Shown here: positions 24,269-37,193 of the stretch, one piece after another | Layout of the letters: every line of letters begins with the position of its first letter | Position numbering within the stretch: the first letter of the stretch is position 1 | NCBI RefSeq assembly: GCF_002086275.1 | Contig: NZ_MVHT01000040.1 | Location: forward strand, 1-53,347 | Length of the DNA stretch: 53,347 nt | Origin: Mycobacterium intermedium | Lineage (GTDB): Bacteria; Actinomycetota; Actinomycetes; Mycobacteriales; Mycobacteriaceae | Direction of reading: 5' to 3' | The notes under the pieces: generated by a model | Database searches by the model: none | Told to the model about the DNA's origin: nothing | What the model saw: the letters and a program-made list of their open reading frames with translations, nothing else | Translations under genes and position numbers: made by a program

Positions 24269-25591
24269 GTGCTTGCTCGACGTGTCATTGCGGCGATTTC
24301 TGTGGCAATTTCGGGGGCCGTACTCGCGGTGGGGCTCGGCGGATGCGGCAACACCGACTCCTGGGTCGATGCGGCTCCCGCTCAGGGCTGGCCCGCGCAG
24401 TACGGCGATGCGGCCAACAGCAGCTACACCGATAGAGCCGGCGCGACCAAGCTCAAGCTGGCCTGGACAAGGTCCGTCAAGGGCAGCCTGGGCGCGCAGC
24501 CGGCCCTGAGCGACCGCGGTTACCTCGCCCTCAACGCACAAACTCCCGCCGGATGTTCGCTGATGGAGTGGGAAAACAAGCGCAACGGCCGGCAACGCTG
24601 GTGTGTCCGTTTGGTCCAGGGCGGCGGCTTTGCGGGTCCGTTGCTCGACGGCTTCGACAACATGTACGTGGGCCAACCCGGAGCCATCATCGCCTTCCCC
24701 GTCACTCAGTGGACGCGCTGGCGTCAGCCCGTCATCGGGCTGCCCTTGACCCCCCGCTTCCTGGGTGGGGGCCAGCTGCTGGTGACCACCCATTTGGGTC
24801 AGGTGCTGATTTTCGACGCTCATCGCGGCAAGCTGGCCGGCAGCGCGCTCGACCTGGTGGAGGGCCTGGATCCCAAGGATGCGACCCGCGGGCTGGACGA
24901 CTGCAGCCAGGCCGGTCCGAACTGCCCGGTGGCGAGCGCGCCGGCATTTTCACCGGCCAGCCAGACGGTGGTGGTCGGTCTGTGGCAGCCAGGCGCGCCG
25001 ACCGCCGGGCTGGTCGGGCTGAAATACCACCCCGGTCAGAACCCGTCGCTGGTCCGCGAGTGGACCAGCGAGGCCGTCAGCGCGGGCATCCTGGGCAGCC
25101 CGGTCCTGTCCGCGGACGGGCAAACCGTGTACGTCAACGGTCGTGATCAGCGCCTCTGGGCAGTACACGCGGCCGACGGCAAGGTGAAGTGGTCGGTGCC
25201 GTTGGGGTTCTCCGCTCAAACACCGCCTACGGTCACGCCGAAGGGACTGATCGTCTCCGGCGGCGGGCCAAACACCCGTTTGGCGGCGTTTAGGGACGCC
25301 GGTGATCACGCCGACCAGGCCTGGCGACGCGACGACGTCAGCCCGCTGTCGACGTCAAGCCTGGCCAGTGGCGACGCCGGTTACACAGTGGTGGCCGGTC
25401 CACCCCGTGACAACGACGACCAGGGCCCCGGGCTGTCCCTGTTGGTCTTCGACCCGGACAGCGGCCGCACGCTCAATACATATCCGCTGCCCGAGGCCAC
25501 CGGCTACCCGGTGGGAGTGGCGATCGGCACCGATCGGCGGGTGGTGACCGCGACCAGCGACGGCCAGGTTTACAGCTTCGCGCCGGCCTAG
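24269..25591 (+). CDS. PQQ-type beta-propeller lipoprotein (Rv3035-like)
   Basis: 440 residues from GTG. The signal peptide ends AVLAVGLGGCGN, a good lipobox (Leu-Gly-Gly-Cys), so it should be anchored outside the membrane. The rest is repeated blades of the quinoprotein/PQQ-like kind, e.g. KLAWTRSVKGSLGAQPALSD, MYVGQPGAIIAFP, VYVNGRDQRLWAVHAADGKV, VTATSDGQVYSFAP. No PQQ ligands are recognisable, so a binding or scaffolding role is more likely than a dehydrogenase. It is convergent with the DUF3298 gene (31-base gap). Confidence 0.82.
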   Translation: MLARRVIAAISVAISGAVLAVGLGGCGNTDSWVDAAPAQGWPAQYGDAANSSYTDRAGATKLKLAWTRSVKGSLGAQPALSDRGYLALNAQTPAGCSLMEWENKRNGRQRWCVRLVQGGGFAGPLLDGFDNMYVGQPGAIIAFPVTQWTRWRQPVIGLPLTPRFLGGGQLLVTTHLGQVLIFDAHRGKLAGSALDLVEGLDPKDATRGLDDCSQAGPNCPVASAPAFSPASQTVVVGLWQPGAPTAGLVGLKYHPGQNPSLVREWTSEAVSAGILGSPVLSADGQTVYVNGRDQRLWAVHAADGKVKWSVPLGFSAQTPPTVTPKGLIVSGGGPNTRLAAFRDAGDHADQAWRRDDVSPLSTSSLASGDAGYTVVAGPPRDNDDQGPGLSLLVFDPDSGRTLNTYPLPEATGYPVGVAIGTDRRVVTATSDGQVYSFAPA

Positions 25592-25622
25592 AGGCGATCG
25601 GAGGGCGGTCCGAGCCGACCGG

Positions 25623-26303
25623 CTAGATCGCCAGCGGCGGGATCGCGCTGCGGGGCACCCCGACCTGTGTCGGACCGGCGAACGAAGGCAGCAACTCGCC
25701 CGGAGCGAAGTAGAAAATCAACTGGTCGTCGGTGATGGCGAAATTCTGGTAGTTGGTCGAGTCGTGGCCCGCGCCGGGCGATATCGCCAGAGCCAGCGTG
25801 CTCTGGCGCTCCAGCTCGCGCTGGACGATCGGGAAGATGGCGTCCAGTGGGTTTGTGTTGGGCGCAAACAGCGTGTCGAAGGTAATCGGCTGCTTGGTGC
25901 CGAGGTTGTAGTTGAAGGTCTTGTACCAGGTCGACGGGTGCGTCCCGCCCAGGTCTTGGAAGAACTTGAGCACCACGCTCCGGGTGCGCGGCGGCTGGCC
26001 GGACGTGTGCTGTTCGGTGGTGGCCTCCATCTGGTACGGCTGGTCGCGCCTTCCCGAGCCCTGTGCGACGTTGACGAAGCCGTCCCGGTTCTGCGTGACG
26101 TAGTCGGTCAGCGCTTGCTGATCGGGATAGTCGACGGGAAACGTCAGGTCCAACGTGTAGGCGGTGGTCGACGCGCGCACGTGGCAGAGCTGCGCCGAGT
26201 CGACGGTACCGCCCAGGCTCGCGCACGACGGGGGCGCCGCGGCCGCCGGCCAGCTCAGCAGGGCCGCGGCCGCCACCGTGGCGGCCGCTATCACAAAACG
26301 CAT
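25623..26303 (-). CDS. secreted DUF3298 (RsiV-like) protein
   Basis: 226 residues from the ATG at 26303, with GAGGA upstream; the longer opening to 26399 is rejected. The signal peptide RFVIAAATVAAAALLSWPAAAA has a cleavage site after AAA. The mature protein holds a Cys pair near its start (PPSCASLGG, QLCHVR) and a C-terminal DUF3298 block (FQDLGGTHPSTWYKTFNYNL, PITFDTLFAP, NFAITDDQLIFYFAPGEL). It matches the M. tuberculosis secreted antigen TB22.2 (Rv3036c) in position and type. Function unknown. Confidence 0.85.
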   Translation of the reverse strand: MRFVIAAATVAAAALLSWPAAAAPPSCASLGGTVDSAQLCHVRASTTAYTLDLTFPVDYPDQQALTDYVTQNRDGFVNVAQGSGRRDQPYQMEATTEQHTSGQPPRTRSVVLKFFQDLGGTHPSTWYKTFNYNLGTKQPITFDTLFAPNTNPLDAIFPIVQRELERQSTLALAISPGAGHDSTNYQNFAITDDQLIFYFAPGELLPSFAGPTQVGVPRSAIPPLAI

Positions 26304-26380
26304 CGTCGATTGTCCTCGCAGAAGAGACTTGGTGGCGTTGGCGTCACCCAATAGGTAATCGCGCTCAGCGTACCTGGGCG

Positions 26381-27571
26381 TTACCGGGAGGGACAGCAAA
26401 CGAAAGCCACTGCGTGACTGGCTGTCCCGGAACCGAAGCGGGTGATAACCAACGACAGCGGCCGGCTGCCGCGCAACCGCAGCCGTCGTCGCAGCACATC
26501 CGGGTCGACCCGGACGCCGCGGACCAGTATTTCCAATGCCCCGCAGTCCATCGCGGTCAGCGCCTGGCGCAACCGGCGCTCATCGAACGGCAGCCGCTCG
26601 AGCACCTCGAAGCCCCGCACCGAGGCAGGAAGCCGATCACCGGACAGGTAGGCGATGTCGGGGTCGAGCTGCCAGAGGCCATGGCGGGTGGCGTACTGCC
26701 GGACCAGACCGGCACGGACGATGGCCCCGTCGGGATCGACGATCCAACGCCCGGCCGGACGCACTGGGCAGTCATCGGGATCGGAGTCGGTGACTTCCTC
26801 GCCGCTGTCGAGCACGCTCGCCCGTCGGCGGACACCGGGGTCGGCCAGGCCCGCCGTCCACAGACAAGCCTCACGCACCGAGCCGCGGTAGGACGTCAGC
26901 TCGATCTCGCCGTCGAACCCGAGTCGCTGCACCTGCTCGAAATCGATTCCAGGAGAACACTTTACGACCAGATCGCGGCCGTGATAGGTATCCAGCAGGG
27001 CACCGAGCGGGGGCTGGTAGTCATCGAGACTGAATCGTCGGCGGCCGCCGCTGCGGCGCGCCGGGTCGACGACGACGACCGCGTCTCGCGTCACCGGGTG
27101 CAGCGCGTCGGCGCGGCACAGCGCGGCGGTGGGACCGAGGTTGTGGCGCGCCATCGCCAACCGCACCGGATCGATGTCGCTGCCGACCACGCGGGCCGCC
27201 GTCTCCCGCAGTGCCGCTACTTCAGTGCCGATCGAACACGTCGCGTCGTGGACGACGCGACCGGCCAGTCTGCGGGCCCTGCGCTCTGCCACCTCGCGGG
27301 TGGTGGCCTGCTGCAGCGCCTCTTCGGTGAACAGCCACTGCAGGGCGCGATCGCCCAGCTTCTCGCGCGCCCGCCGACGCAGCAACGTGGTCTCGATGAG
27401 GACCGGCGTCCGCGCTCCGAACCGGGCGCGCACCGCCGCGACATCGGCGACGCGTGTCGCGTCGGTCAGTGCGTATTCGGCGACGGCCCGCAGCGCCGCC
27501 GCACCGGCTGGCGACCGCAGGAAGACGACGTCGTCGGTGCTGAAGGTAAGACCGGCGGCACCGCTGTTCAG
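26381..27571 (-). CDS. class I SAM-dependent methyltransferase with THUMP-like domain (Rv3037c-like), possible CTG start
   Basis: About 396 residues. Conserved sequence begins at LTFSTDDVVFLRSPAGAAAL; a Rossmann methyltransferase core follows (VVHDATCSIGTEVAAL, VGSDIDPVRLAMARHNL, VVVVDPARRSGGRRR), and a THUMP-like C-terminus (ALEILVRGVRVDPDVLRRRL). That suggests RNA methylation. No ATG, GTG or TTG occurs in frame between the upstream gene's end and the conserved start. The only candidate in the right place is CTG at 27571-27569, which forms CTGA with the upstream stop, like the ATGA/GTGA couplings elsewhere here. The frame stays open upstream to 27913 only as an overlap. Confidence 0.75.
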   Translation of the reverse strand: MNSGAAGLTFSTDDVVFLRSPAGAAALRAVAEYALTDATRVADVAAVRARFGARTPVLIETTLLRRRAREKLGDRALQWLFTEEALQQATTREVAERRARRLAGRVVHDATCSIGTEVAALRETAARVVGSDIDPVRLAMARHNLGPTAALCRADALHPVTRDAVVVVDPARRSGGRRRFSLDDYQPPLGALLDTYHGRDLVVKCSPGIDFEQVQRLGFDGEIELTSYRGSVREACLWTAGLADPGVRRRASVLDSGEEVTDSDPDDCPVRPAGRWIVDPDGAIVRAGLVRQYATRHGLWQLDPDIAYLSGDRLPASVRGFEVLERLPFDERRLRQALTAMDCGALEILVRGVRVDPDVLRRRLRLRGSRPLSLVITRFGSGTASHAVAFVCCPSR

Positions 27572-28551
27572 GAGGGCTTGACCCCGGTGACCATCACGTT
27601 GTAGAACCAGCCCTTCGGGGCGACGTGCCGCCAGATGTTGGCGTCCACCCAGCTCAGGGCCTTCCAGCCGGTGAAGGCGAACTTCGCCCAGCCCCAGCCC
27701 AACCGTCCGGGCGGCACCGATGCTTCGAACGTGCGCACCGGCCAACCGAACATCGCGGCGGTGAACTCCTCGCTGGCCGTACGCACCTCGATTGCACCGG
27801 CATTGGTGGCCATTCGCTCCAGATCGCCCGGCCTGAACGTGTGCAGGTCGACGATCGCCTCGAGTGCCGCGGCGCGCGAGGACTCGTCGAGTTCGGCTTG
27901 CGGGCGCCGCCAACTACCCAAACCGGGCAGCTTGGTGACGTTGGTGGCGACGCGCCAGGTCAGGGTGGACAACGTGCGTGCGTATTCGTTGCCGACGGTC
28001 GTGGGCTCCCCGGCGAACACGAACCGGCCGCCGGGCTTGAGGACCCGAATCACCTCCCGCAGCGACAGTTCGACGTCGGGGATGTGGTGCAGCACGGCGT
28101 GCCCCACCACCAGGTCGAAGGTGTTGTCGTCGTACGGGATGCCTTCGGCGTCGGCGACCCGTCCGTCGATGTCGAGCCCCAACGATTGCCCGTTGCGAGT
28201 GGCGACCTTGACCATCCCGGGCGAAAGGTCGGTGACCGAGCCGCGCCGGGCCACCCCCGCCTGGACCAGGTTGAGCAGGAAGAACCCGGTGCCGCAGCCC
28301 AGCTCCAGCGCGCGGTCGTAGGGCAGTTGACGCAGGACTTCGTCGGGAACGATGGCGTCGAACCGGCCGCGGGCATAGTCGACGCAGCGCTGGTCGTAGG
28401 AGATCGACCATTTGTCGTCGTAGCTCTCGGCCTCCCAGTCGTGGTACAGCACCTGCGCGAGCTTGGTGTCATGGCGCGCGGCTTCCACCTGTTCCGCGGT
28501 GGCGTGCGGATTGGGAACGGCGTCAGCGGGGATTTCCGTACTCCTCGTCAT
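27568..28551 (-). CDS. class I SAM-dependent methyltransferase (Rv3038c-like)
   Basis: 327 residues from the ATG at 28551 (MTRSTEIPAD); the open frame to 28791 is overlap with echA17. UbiE/Coq5-like motifs: ALELGCGTGFFLLNL (motif I), RRGSVTDLSPGMVKVA, FDLVVGHAVLHHIPDVELSL and VLKPGGRFVFAGEP. A C-terminal hydrophobic, tryptophan-rich part (FAFTGWKALSWVDANIW) may touch the membrane. Substrate unknown. It is ten bases downstream of echA17 and overlaps the next gene by four. Confidence 0.85.
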   Translation of the reverse strand: MTRSTEIPADAVPNPHATAEQVEAARHDTKLAQVLYHDWEAESYDDKWSISYDQRCVDYARGRFDAIVPDEVLRQLPYDRALELGCGTGFFLLNLVQAGVARRGSVTDLSPGMVKVATRNGQSLGLDIDGRVADAEGIPYDDNTFDLVVGHAVLHHIPDVELSLREVIRVLKPGGRFVFAGEPTTVGNEYARTLSTLTWRVATNVTKLPGLGSWRRPQAELDESSRAAALEAIVDLHTFRPGDLERMATNAGAIEVRTASEEFTAAMFGWPVRTFEASVPPGRLGWGWAKFAFTGWKALSWVDANIWRHVAPKGWFYNVMVTGVKPS

Positions 28552-28561
28552 GCAGGGCAGC

Positions 28562-29335
28562 CTAACGGCTGTCCCGGTCCTCCCGCTTGGCCCCTTCCTG
28601 ACCAGCGGCGAACACCTCGACATAGCGGCGACGTTCGGCGGCGCGCACCTCGTCGGCTGTGGCGGCACCGTCCTCGAAAACGGCATTGATCCCAGCCTTG
28701 GCGGCGGCCAGCGCGTACGGCGGGCCGTCCAGAAAGCGGCGCGCCCAGGTGGCCGCGGCGTCGTAGACGTCGTCGGGAGCGACCATGTCATCGATCAGGC
28801 CCAGGGCCAGCGCTTCTTCGGCGTCGAAGAAGCGTCCACTGAACACCAGTTCCTTGGCCCTGCTGGCGCCCGTGACGTGGGCGAGTCGCGCCATCCCGCC
28901 GCCACTGGGAATCAGGCCGGCCAGGATCTCGGTCGCGCCGAACTTCACGTTGTCGCCGCTGACCCGCCAGTCGGCCGCGAGCGCAAGCGTGAGCCCGGCG
29001 CCCAGTGCATAGCCGGTGATCGCGGCCACGGTCGGTTTCCCGATCGCCGCCACGGCGTCGATCGCCTCGCGCCGCACCCGCGCCGCGGTGTCGGCCTCCT
29101 GAGGCGTCAGTGTCCGCAGTTCGGGCATGTCGTCGCCGGCGGAGAAGATCTCGTGGCCACCGAACAGAATGACCGCGGCGACGTCGTCGCGGCGACCGAG
29201 CTCGTCTGCCGCGGCGATGATTTCGCGGTACACCTGGCGGGTCATCGCATTGGTCGGCGGACGCGACAACAGCAGCATCGCCAGGCCCGCATCTTGCGAA
29301 CCGTCGCTGACCACGACACTGACGAACTCGCTCAC
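28562..29335 (-). CDS. echA17: enoyl-CoA hydratase/isomerase family protein
   Basis: 257 residues, crotonase fold. Oxyanion-hole segments [20 protein letters not shown] and [19 protein letters not shown] are present. Both catalytic glutamates seem kept: [20 protein letters not shown] and [19 protein letters not shown]. It should hydrate trans-2-enoyl-CoA in beta-oxidation. GTG start. From memory of the M. tuberculosis order (Rv3039c) it is echA17. It lies in a leftward operon between a NUDIX hydrolase and a methyltransferase. Confidence 0.88.
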   Translation of the reverse strand: MSEFVSVVVSDGSQDAGLAMLLLSRPPTNAMTRQVYREIIAAADELGRRDDVAAVILFGGHEIFSAGDDMPELRTLTPQEADTAARVRREAIDAVAAIGKPTVAAITGYALGAGLTLALAADWRVSGDNVKFGATEILAGLIPSGGGMARLAHVTGASRAKELVFSGRFFDAEEALALGLIDDMVAPDDVYDAAATWARRFLDGPPYALAAAKAGINAVFEDGAATADEVRAAERRRYVEVFAAGQEGAKREDRDSR

Positions 29336-29356
29336 CGGGTGTTCTCTTTCGCGTTC

Positions 29357-29380
29357 ACTGGCGCGCTCACTGGCGCGCTC
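29357..29380. repeat. perfect 12-bp tandem duplication at the end of the NUDIX gene
   Basis: ACTGGCGCGCTC occurs twice in a row (29357-29368 and 29369-29380), with a degenerate third unit just before. The second copy reaches the NUDIX stop codon. It looks like replication slippage and adds only to the intergenic space before echA17. Confidence 0.8.
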
Positions 29381-30206
29381 AAAAGGGCCAGTCCAAGGAT
29401 CCGCCGGCCTGCCGCGCCCGGTGGTAGCGGTCGGAGTCGAAAAACTCGAAGACCCAGTTGTCGCCCCGCTTCTCCAACAGCGGCTGCACGGTCACGATCT
29501 GACGTTCGACGGCCAACACATCGGCGACACGCCGACCGGCCAGCGAATCCAGCTGGGTCCAGGTCGGCGGCAGCAGGACGTTGCGGCCCGCCTCGAAGTC
29601 GTCGATGGCGTCCTGCGGCAAGGCCCACCCGGACTGGTCGGATTCGGTGTTGTCGCCGTCGGCGCGCTGTCCTTCCGGCAACGCCGCCACGAAGAAGTAG
29701 GTGTCGTAGCGGCGGGTGCGTTCGGCTTCCGGGGTGACCCAGTTGGCCCACGGGCGCAGCAGGTCGGTACGCAACACCAGATTTTCGGTGCGCAGGAAAT
29801 CCGCGAACGACAGCGTCCGGTCGTCCAGGGCGCGCCGCGCGTCGTGGTAGACCGAGGCGTCGCCGACGATGGTGTCGGGGTCGTCGGCGGGGCCGGCGAA
29901 CAACACCCCGGACTCCTCGAAGGTTTCCCTGACGGCGGCGCACACCAGCGCCTCGGCGAGGTCGGTCTCGACGCCGAAGCGCTGCGCCCACCACTGCGGC
30001 GGCGGCCCTGCCCAGGCGCCTTGCCCCTGCAAGTCGGCGTTGCGGTCCCGGTCGTCGACGCCGCCGCCCGGGAACACGATCACCCCGGGCGCGAACTCCA
30101 TCTTCGAGTGGCGACGCATCAGGAAGATTTTCAGGCCCGCGGATGTGTCGCGGATCAGCATCACGGTCGCCGCCGGCCGGGCCGGCAGCGGCTCGGGTGT
30201 GGTCAT
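29379..30206 (-). CDS. NUDIX hydrolase (Rv3040c-like)
   Basis: 275 residues. Starts with a beta-rich segment ([20 protein letters not shown]), then [14 protein letters not shown], and after an insertion of about 35 residues the catalytic Nudix helix [18 protein letters not shown], with REx2EExG intact. Such long-form enzymes (Nudt19/RNR_NUDIX-like) act on CoA derivatives or nucleotide diphosphates. Its ATG overlaps the ABC gene stop (ATGA). Confidence 0.85.
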   Translation of the reverse strand: MTTPEPLPARPAATVMLIRDTSAGLKIFLMRRHSKMEFAPGVIVFPGGGVDDRDRNADLQGQGAWAGPPPQWWAQRFGVETDLAEALVCAAVRETFEESGVLFAGPADDPDTIVGDASVYHDARRALDDRTLSFADFLRTENLVLRTDLLRPWANWVTPEAERTRRYDTYFFVAALPEGQRADGDNTESDQSGWALPQDAIDDFEAGRNVLLPPTWTQLDSLAGRRVADVLAVERQIVTVQPLLEKRGDNWVFEFFDSDRYHRARQAGGSLDWPF

Positions 30207-31045
30207 GACTGCCTCCGGTGGGCTGCGCGGGTACGAACCCGCCGAGCGAAGTAGCGTCCGTCGACCACCTCGAGCGCGATCCGTTGACCGAACGCCGCAG
30301 ACAGATTCTCGGCGGTCAGCACGTCGGGCAACAAGCCCGACGCCACCACTTGCCCCTCGGACAACAGCAGGCAGTGGGTGAAGCCCGGCGGCACCTCCTC
30401 CACGTGATGGGTGACCAGCACCAGTGCGGGCGCATCGGGGTCGGCCGCCAGGTCGGCCAGCCGCGCCACCAGTTCCTCGCGGCCACCCAGATCCAGGCCC
30501 GCCGCCGGTTCGTCGAGCAACAGCAGTTCCGGATCGGTCATCAAGGCACGAGCGATCAGGACTCGTTTGCGCTCACCCTCCGACAGCGTCCCGTAGCTGC
30601 GGTCCGCGAGGTGTTCGGCGCCAAGGCTTTCCAGCATGTCGATCGCGCGACGGTAATCGAGGTCCTCGTAGTGCTCGCGCCACCGGCCCAGCACCGAGTA
30701 GCCAGCCGACACAACCAGGTCGCGTACCACTTCGTTGTCGGGCACCCGCTGGGCCAGAGCCGCGGAGCTCAGCCCGATCCGGGACCGAAGCTCGGTGACG
30801 TCGACCCGGCCGAGCCGCTCCCCCAGCACGAACGCGATCCCCGACGATGGGTGCTCGGCGGCCGCGGCGATCTTGAGCAACGACGTCTTTCCGGCACCGT
30901 TGGGCCCGATGATCACCCAGCGTTCGTCCAGTTCGACGGCCCAGTCCACGGGCCCGACGAGGGTGCGACCGTCGCGGCGCAGTGAGACGTTTCGGAAGTC
31001 GATCAGCAGGTCGGGATCGGCCTCTAAAAAGCCAGTGTCAGGCAC
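30203..31045 (-). CDS. ABC transporter ATP-binding protein (Rv3041c-like)
   Basis: 280 residues. Walker A GPNGAGKTSLLK near residue 44, signature LSEGERKRVLIARAL, Walker B ELLLLDEPAAGLDLGG and the H-loop VTHHVEEVPPGF. No permease gene is nearby, and the family (YlmA-like ATPases) is usually orphan. GTG start. It lies 86 bases after serB2 and is coupled to the NUDIX gene. Confidence 0.88.
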   Translation of the reverse strand: MPDTGFLEADPDLLIDFRNVSLRRDGRTLVGPVDWAVELDERWVIIGPNGAGKTSLLKIAAAAEHPSSGIAFVLGERLGRVDVTELRSRIGLSSAALAQRVPDNEVVRDLVVSAGYSVLGRWREHYEDLDYRRAIDMLESLGAEHLADRSYGTLSEGERKRVLIARALMTDPELLLLDEPAAGLDLGGREELVARLADLAADPDAPALVLVTHHVEEVPPGFTHCLLLSEGQVVASGLLPDVLTAENLSAAFGQRIALEVVDGRYFARRVRTRAAHRRQS

Positions 31046-31131
31046 CCGACCATCGTGCCGTATGCCTGCCGGGCAGACGCAAAAGCCCCCGTCTCATCCC
31101 GAAAATTGGAGCTTTCGCTCTGCTTGGCGGG

Positions 31132-34215
<3,084 letters not shown>

Positions 34216-34431
34216 CTAATGCCACGAATCTTAGCCCGCGATCATGTCGGCGGAAGGGCTGGTCCTACAAACTGTCGTAATTGGTGCTCACGACGCGGTC
34301 GTGACCGCGTTGCCACCGCGAAACCGGGCGCCGCAGCAGGGCACTCAGCGGCGCGGGCGCCCGCGCAACGCCGCGCCGCGCTCCTGGCCGGTGGCCCGGG
34401 CCTGAGCTGGCCGGATGTTACCGTCGGACGC

Positions 34432-35520
34432 GTGTTATCCGGCCGGACGCGAGGGGTTGTCGCCCTCCTAGCAGCGGCCACGGTCATGTGCAGCGGCTGC
34501 GGATCCAAACAACCCGCCCCCGGGGCGTCACCCTCACTACCCACCCCCACCACCCAGATCGCGGGGGCCGGCGTGTTGGGCAACGACCGCAAACCCGACG
34601 AATCCTGCGCGAAGGAACCCGCCGCGCCCGACCCCGGAGCGCCCACCAGACCAGCGCACAACGCCGCCGGTGTCACCCCCGAGGTGGTCGAGGTTCCCGC
34701 CGAGCCGCAACGCATCGTGGTGCTTTCCGGTGATCAACTCGACGGTCTGTGCGCCCTCGGCCTGCAATCGCGCGTGGTCGGCGCCGCGTTGCCGGACGGT
34801 TCCCCGGCCCAGCCCGCGTACCTCGGCGACGCGATCCACGGCGTGCCCGGTGTCGGCACCCGAAGCAATCCGGACCTCAATGCCATCGCCGCGGCACACC
34901 CCGACCTGATCTTGGGCTCGCAGGGCCTGACGCCACAGCTGTACCCGCAGCTGGCGGACATCGCGCCGACGGTGTTCACGGGCCCGCCCGGCGCGGCGTG
35001 GGAAGCCAACCTGCGCGGCGTCGGCGCTGCGACCGCTCGCGCCGCCGCGATGGAAGAGTTGCTCAAGGGGTTCACGCAACGAGCCACCGACGTCGGAACC
35101 AAGCGCGACGCAACCCACTTCCAGGCCTCCATCGTCCAGCTGACCGACGCCACCATGCGGGTCTACGGCGCCAACAACTTCCCGGCCAGCGTGCTCACCG
35201 CGGTCGGCGTAGACCGGCCGGCGTCGCAACGCTTCACCGACAAGCCCTACATCGAGTTCGCCACCTCGGACGCCGACCTCGACAAGAATCCGGACTTCTC
35301 CGCGGCCGACGCCGACATCATTTATGTGTCCTGCTCGACGCCGGCCGCCGCGGACCGCGCCGCCGTGATTTTGGACAGCGGCCCGTGGCGCAAACTGTCG
35401 GCCACGCACGACAACCGGGTCTTCGTGGTCAACAACGAGGTCTGGCAGGCCGGGCAGGGGTTGGTCGCGGCGCGCGGCATCGTCAACGACCTGCGCTGGA
35501 TCAACGCACCGATCAACTAG
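34432..35520 (+). CDS. fecB: FecB-type periplasmic iron-siderophore binding lipoprotein
   Basis: 362 residues from the GTG at 34432. The signal ends VMCSGCGSKQ, lipid-attached Cys likely although -3 is Cys. The binding fold follows: QRIVVLSGDQLDGLCALGL, then GVGTRSNPDLNAIAAAHPDL, ILGSQGLTPQLYPQL, and a C-terminal DNRVFVVNNEVWQAGQG. M. tuberculosis FecB has been linked to carboxymycobactin/heme binding and to the envelope barrier. The frame stays open far upstream (to 32074), but that stretch is antisense to ctaD and serB2 and is not coding. Confidence 0.9.
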   Translation: MLSGRTRGVVALLAAATVMCSGCGSKQPAPGASPSLPTPTTQIAGAGVLGNDRKPDESCAKEPAAPDPGAPTRPAHNAAGVTPEVVEVPAEPQRIVVLSGDQLDGLCALGLQSRVVGAALPDGSPAQPAYLGDAIHGVPGVGTRSNPDLNAIAAAHPDLILGSQGLTPQLYPQLADIAPTVFTGPPGAAWEANLRGVGAATARAAAMEELLKGFTQRATDVGTKRDATHFQASIVQLTDATMRVYGANNFPASVLTAVGVDRPASQRFTDKPYIEFATSDADLDKNPDFSAADADIIYVSCSTPAAADRAAVILDSGPWRKLSATHDNRVFVVNNEVWQAGQGLVAARGIVNDLRWINAPIN

Positions 35521-35588
35521 ACGGAGCCGTCCACTAAGCGGCAGTGCGTCCAGTCTCACACCTGCGCGGATGGCCCGCAGGCCGTTAC

Positions 35589-35598
35589 CTTAGCTAAG
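35589..35598. promoter_or_regulatory. palindrome upstream of adhC
   Basis: CTTAGCTAAG is a perfect 10-bp palindrome followed by CTTTTT, 41 bases before the adhC ATG in an otherwise GC-rich gap. It may be an operator or part of the promoter. It may instead mark the end of fecB transcription (palindrome plus T-tract). Confidence 0.3.
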
Positions 35599-35638
35599 CT
35601 TTTTGCGAGAACCAGAGTCAGAGATTAAGAGGGGTGCC

Positions 35639-36679
35639 ATGAGCACTGTTTCCGCGTATGCAGCCACGTCAGCCACCGAGCCGCTAACCAAGACCACAAT
35701 CAATCGCCGCGACCCCGGACCGCGCGACGTGGCGATCGACATCAAATTCGCCGGCATCTGCCACTCCGACATCCACACCGTCAAGGCCGAGTGGGGTGTG
35801 CCGAACTATCCCGTCGTCCCGGGCCACGAAATCGCGGGCGTCGTAACCGCCGTCGGCTCCGACGTGACGAAGTACAAGGTCGGCGACCACGTCGGCGTGG
35901 GCTGCATGGTGAACTCTTGCCGCGAATGCAGCAGCTGTAAGGCCGGGCTCGAGCAGTACTGCAAGAAGGGCCCGATCTTCACCTACAACTCGATCGACCG
36001 GGACGGCACGCCGACCTACGGCGGCTACAGCCAGGCCGTCGTGGTGGACGAGGACTTCGTCGTTCGAATCCCCGACTCCCTGCCGCTGGACAAAGCCGCG
36101 CCGCTGCTGTGCGCCGGCATCACCCTGTACTCTCCGCTGCGGCACTGGAAGGCCGGGCCGGGCACGCGGCTGGCCATCATCGGCCTGGGCGGCCTGGGCC
36201 ACGTGGGTGTCAAGCTGGGCAAGGCCATGGGCGCCGAGGTCAGTGTGCTGTCGCAGTCGCTGAAGAAGATGGAAGACGGATTGCGCCTGGGAGCGACCGG
36301 TTACTACGCGACCTCAGATCCCGCCACCTTCAAGAAGCTGCGCAGCAGTTTCGACCTGATCCTCAACACCGTGTCGGCCAACCTCGATCTGGGCAAGTAC
36401 CTCAACCTGCTCGACGTCGACGGCACCCTGGTGGAACTCGGCATCCCGGAGCACCCCATGCCGGTTCCGGCATTCGGGTTGGCCCTGGCGCGGCGCAGTC
36501 TGTCCGGGTCGAACATCGGTGGGATCGCCGAGACGCAGGAGATGCTGAACTTCTGCGCCGAGCACGGCGTCACGCCCGAAATCGAAGTCATCGCACCGGA
36601 TTACGTCAACGAGGCGTACGAGCGGGTGCTGGCCAGCGACGTGCGCTACCGCTTCGTCATCGACATCTCAGCCATGTGA
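35639..36679 (+). CDS. adhC: zinc-dependent NADP alcohol dehydrogenase
   Basis: 346 residues from the ATG at 35639 with AAGAGGGG upstream. It oxidises or reduces aldehydes and alcohols (cinnamyl-alcohol dehydrogenase-like class). Catalytic zinc: [15 protein letters not shown] and PGHEIAGVV. Structural zinc: four Cys in [20 protein letters not shown]. Coenzyme: [20 protein letters not shown]. The last 12 bases overlap the convergent DUF3349-like gene. In M. tuberculosis it is Rv3045. Confidence 0.93.
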   Translation: MSTVSAYAATSATEPLTKTTINRRDPGPRDVAIDIKFAGICHSDIHTVKAEWGVPNYPVVPGHEIAGVVTAVGSDVTKYKVGDHVGVGCMVNSCRECSSCKAGLEQYCKKGPIFTYNSIDRDGTPTYGGYSQAVVVDEDFVVRIPDSLPLDKAAPLLCAGITLYSPLRHWKAGPGTRLAIIGLGGLGHVGVKLGKAMGAEVSVLSQSLKKMEDGLRLGATGYYATSDPATFKKLRSSFDLILNTVSANLDLGKYLNLLDVDGTLVELGIPEHPMPVPAFGLALARRSLSGSNIGGIAETQEMLNFCAEHGVTPEIEVIAPDYVNEAYERVLASDVRYRFVIDISAM

Positions 36680-37087
36680 GCCCGGTGAGGCGTGTGAGGC
36701 GGCCGCTTCGGCGGCCTCTCCGTCCACATCGGTGGCGTCGACCTCGCTGACGTCGACACCGGCCAACGGCCAGCCGGCGGCGGCCAGCCTGCCGGCCACG
36801 CGGGCGATGTTCTCCCCGCCGGGGTCGCGGTTGGTCGTTTCGGTGATGAATTCGGCGATCTCGTCGCGGTCGATCACGCCGTCGGCGGTGGCCGGCGAAC
36901 CGGGGGCGGTGATGTGCTGCACCACCTCGCGGAGCTGGTCCTCGGTCAACGGGGTGCTGCGCAGCAGCGCGAGCAGCGGAACCCGGTCGGGCCCTGGGAC
37001 GCCGTCGGGGTAGCTGACCTGTAGCCACCGCAGCACTGCCTTGAAAAACGCGGCCGGAGAGAAGGTCGGTTTCGCCAGTTTGGTCAC
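36668..37087 (-). CDS. conserved mycobacterial protein, DUF3349-like (Rv3046c-like)
   Basis: 139 residues from [23 protein letters not shown], then [20 protein letters not shown] and [13 protein letters not shown] match the DUF3349 helical domain found in several mycobacterial proteins; the Ala/Glu-rich tail ([16 protein letters not shown]) is disordered. Function unknown. Position corresponds to Rv3046c. Confidence 0.8.
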   Translation of the reverse strand: MTKLAKPTFSPAAFFKAVLRWLQVSYPDGVPGPDRVPLLALLRSTPLTEDQLREVVQHITAPGSPATADGVIDRDEIAEFITETTNRDPGGENIARVAGRLAAAGWPLAGVDVSEVDATDVDGEAAEAAASHASPGSHG

Positions 37088-37193
37088 GCCCTCAGTGTCA
37101 CGGTCGGGTGCGCGCGCCGCTACTGTGGCCGACGCGCCGTCGGCGACAATTCACACGCCGTTCACGGCTTGGCACGTGCCGGTTTAGCAGCGC

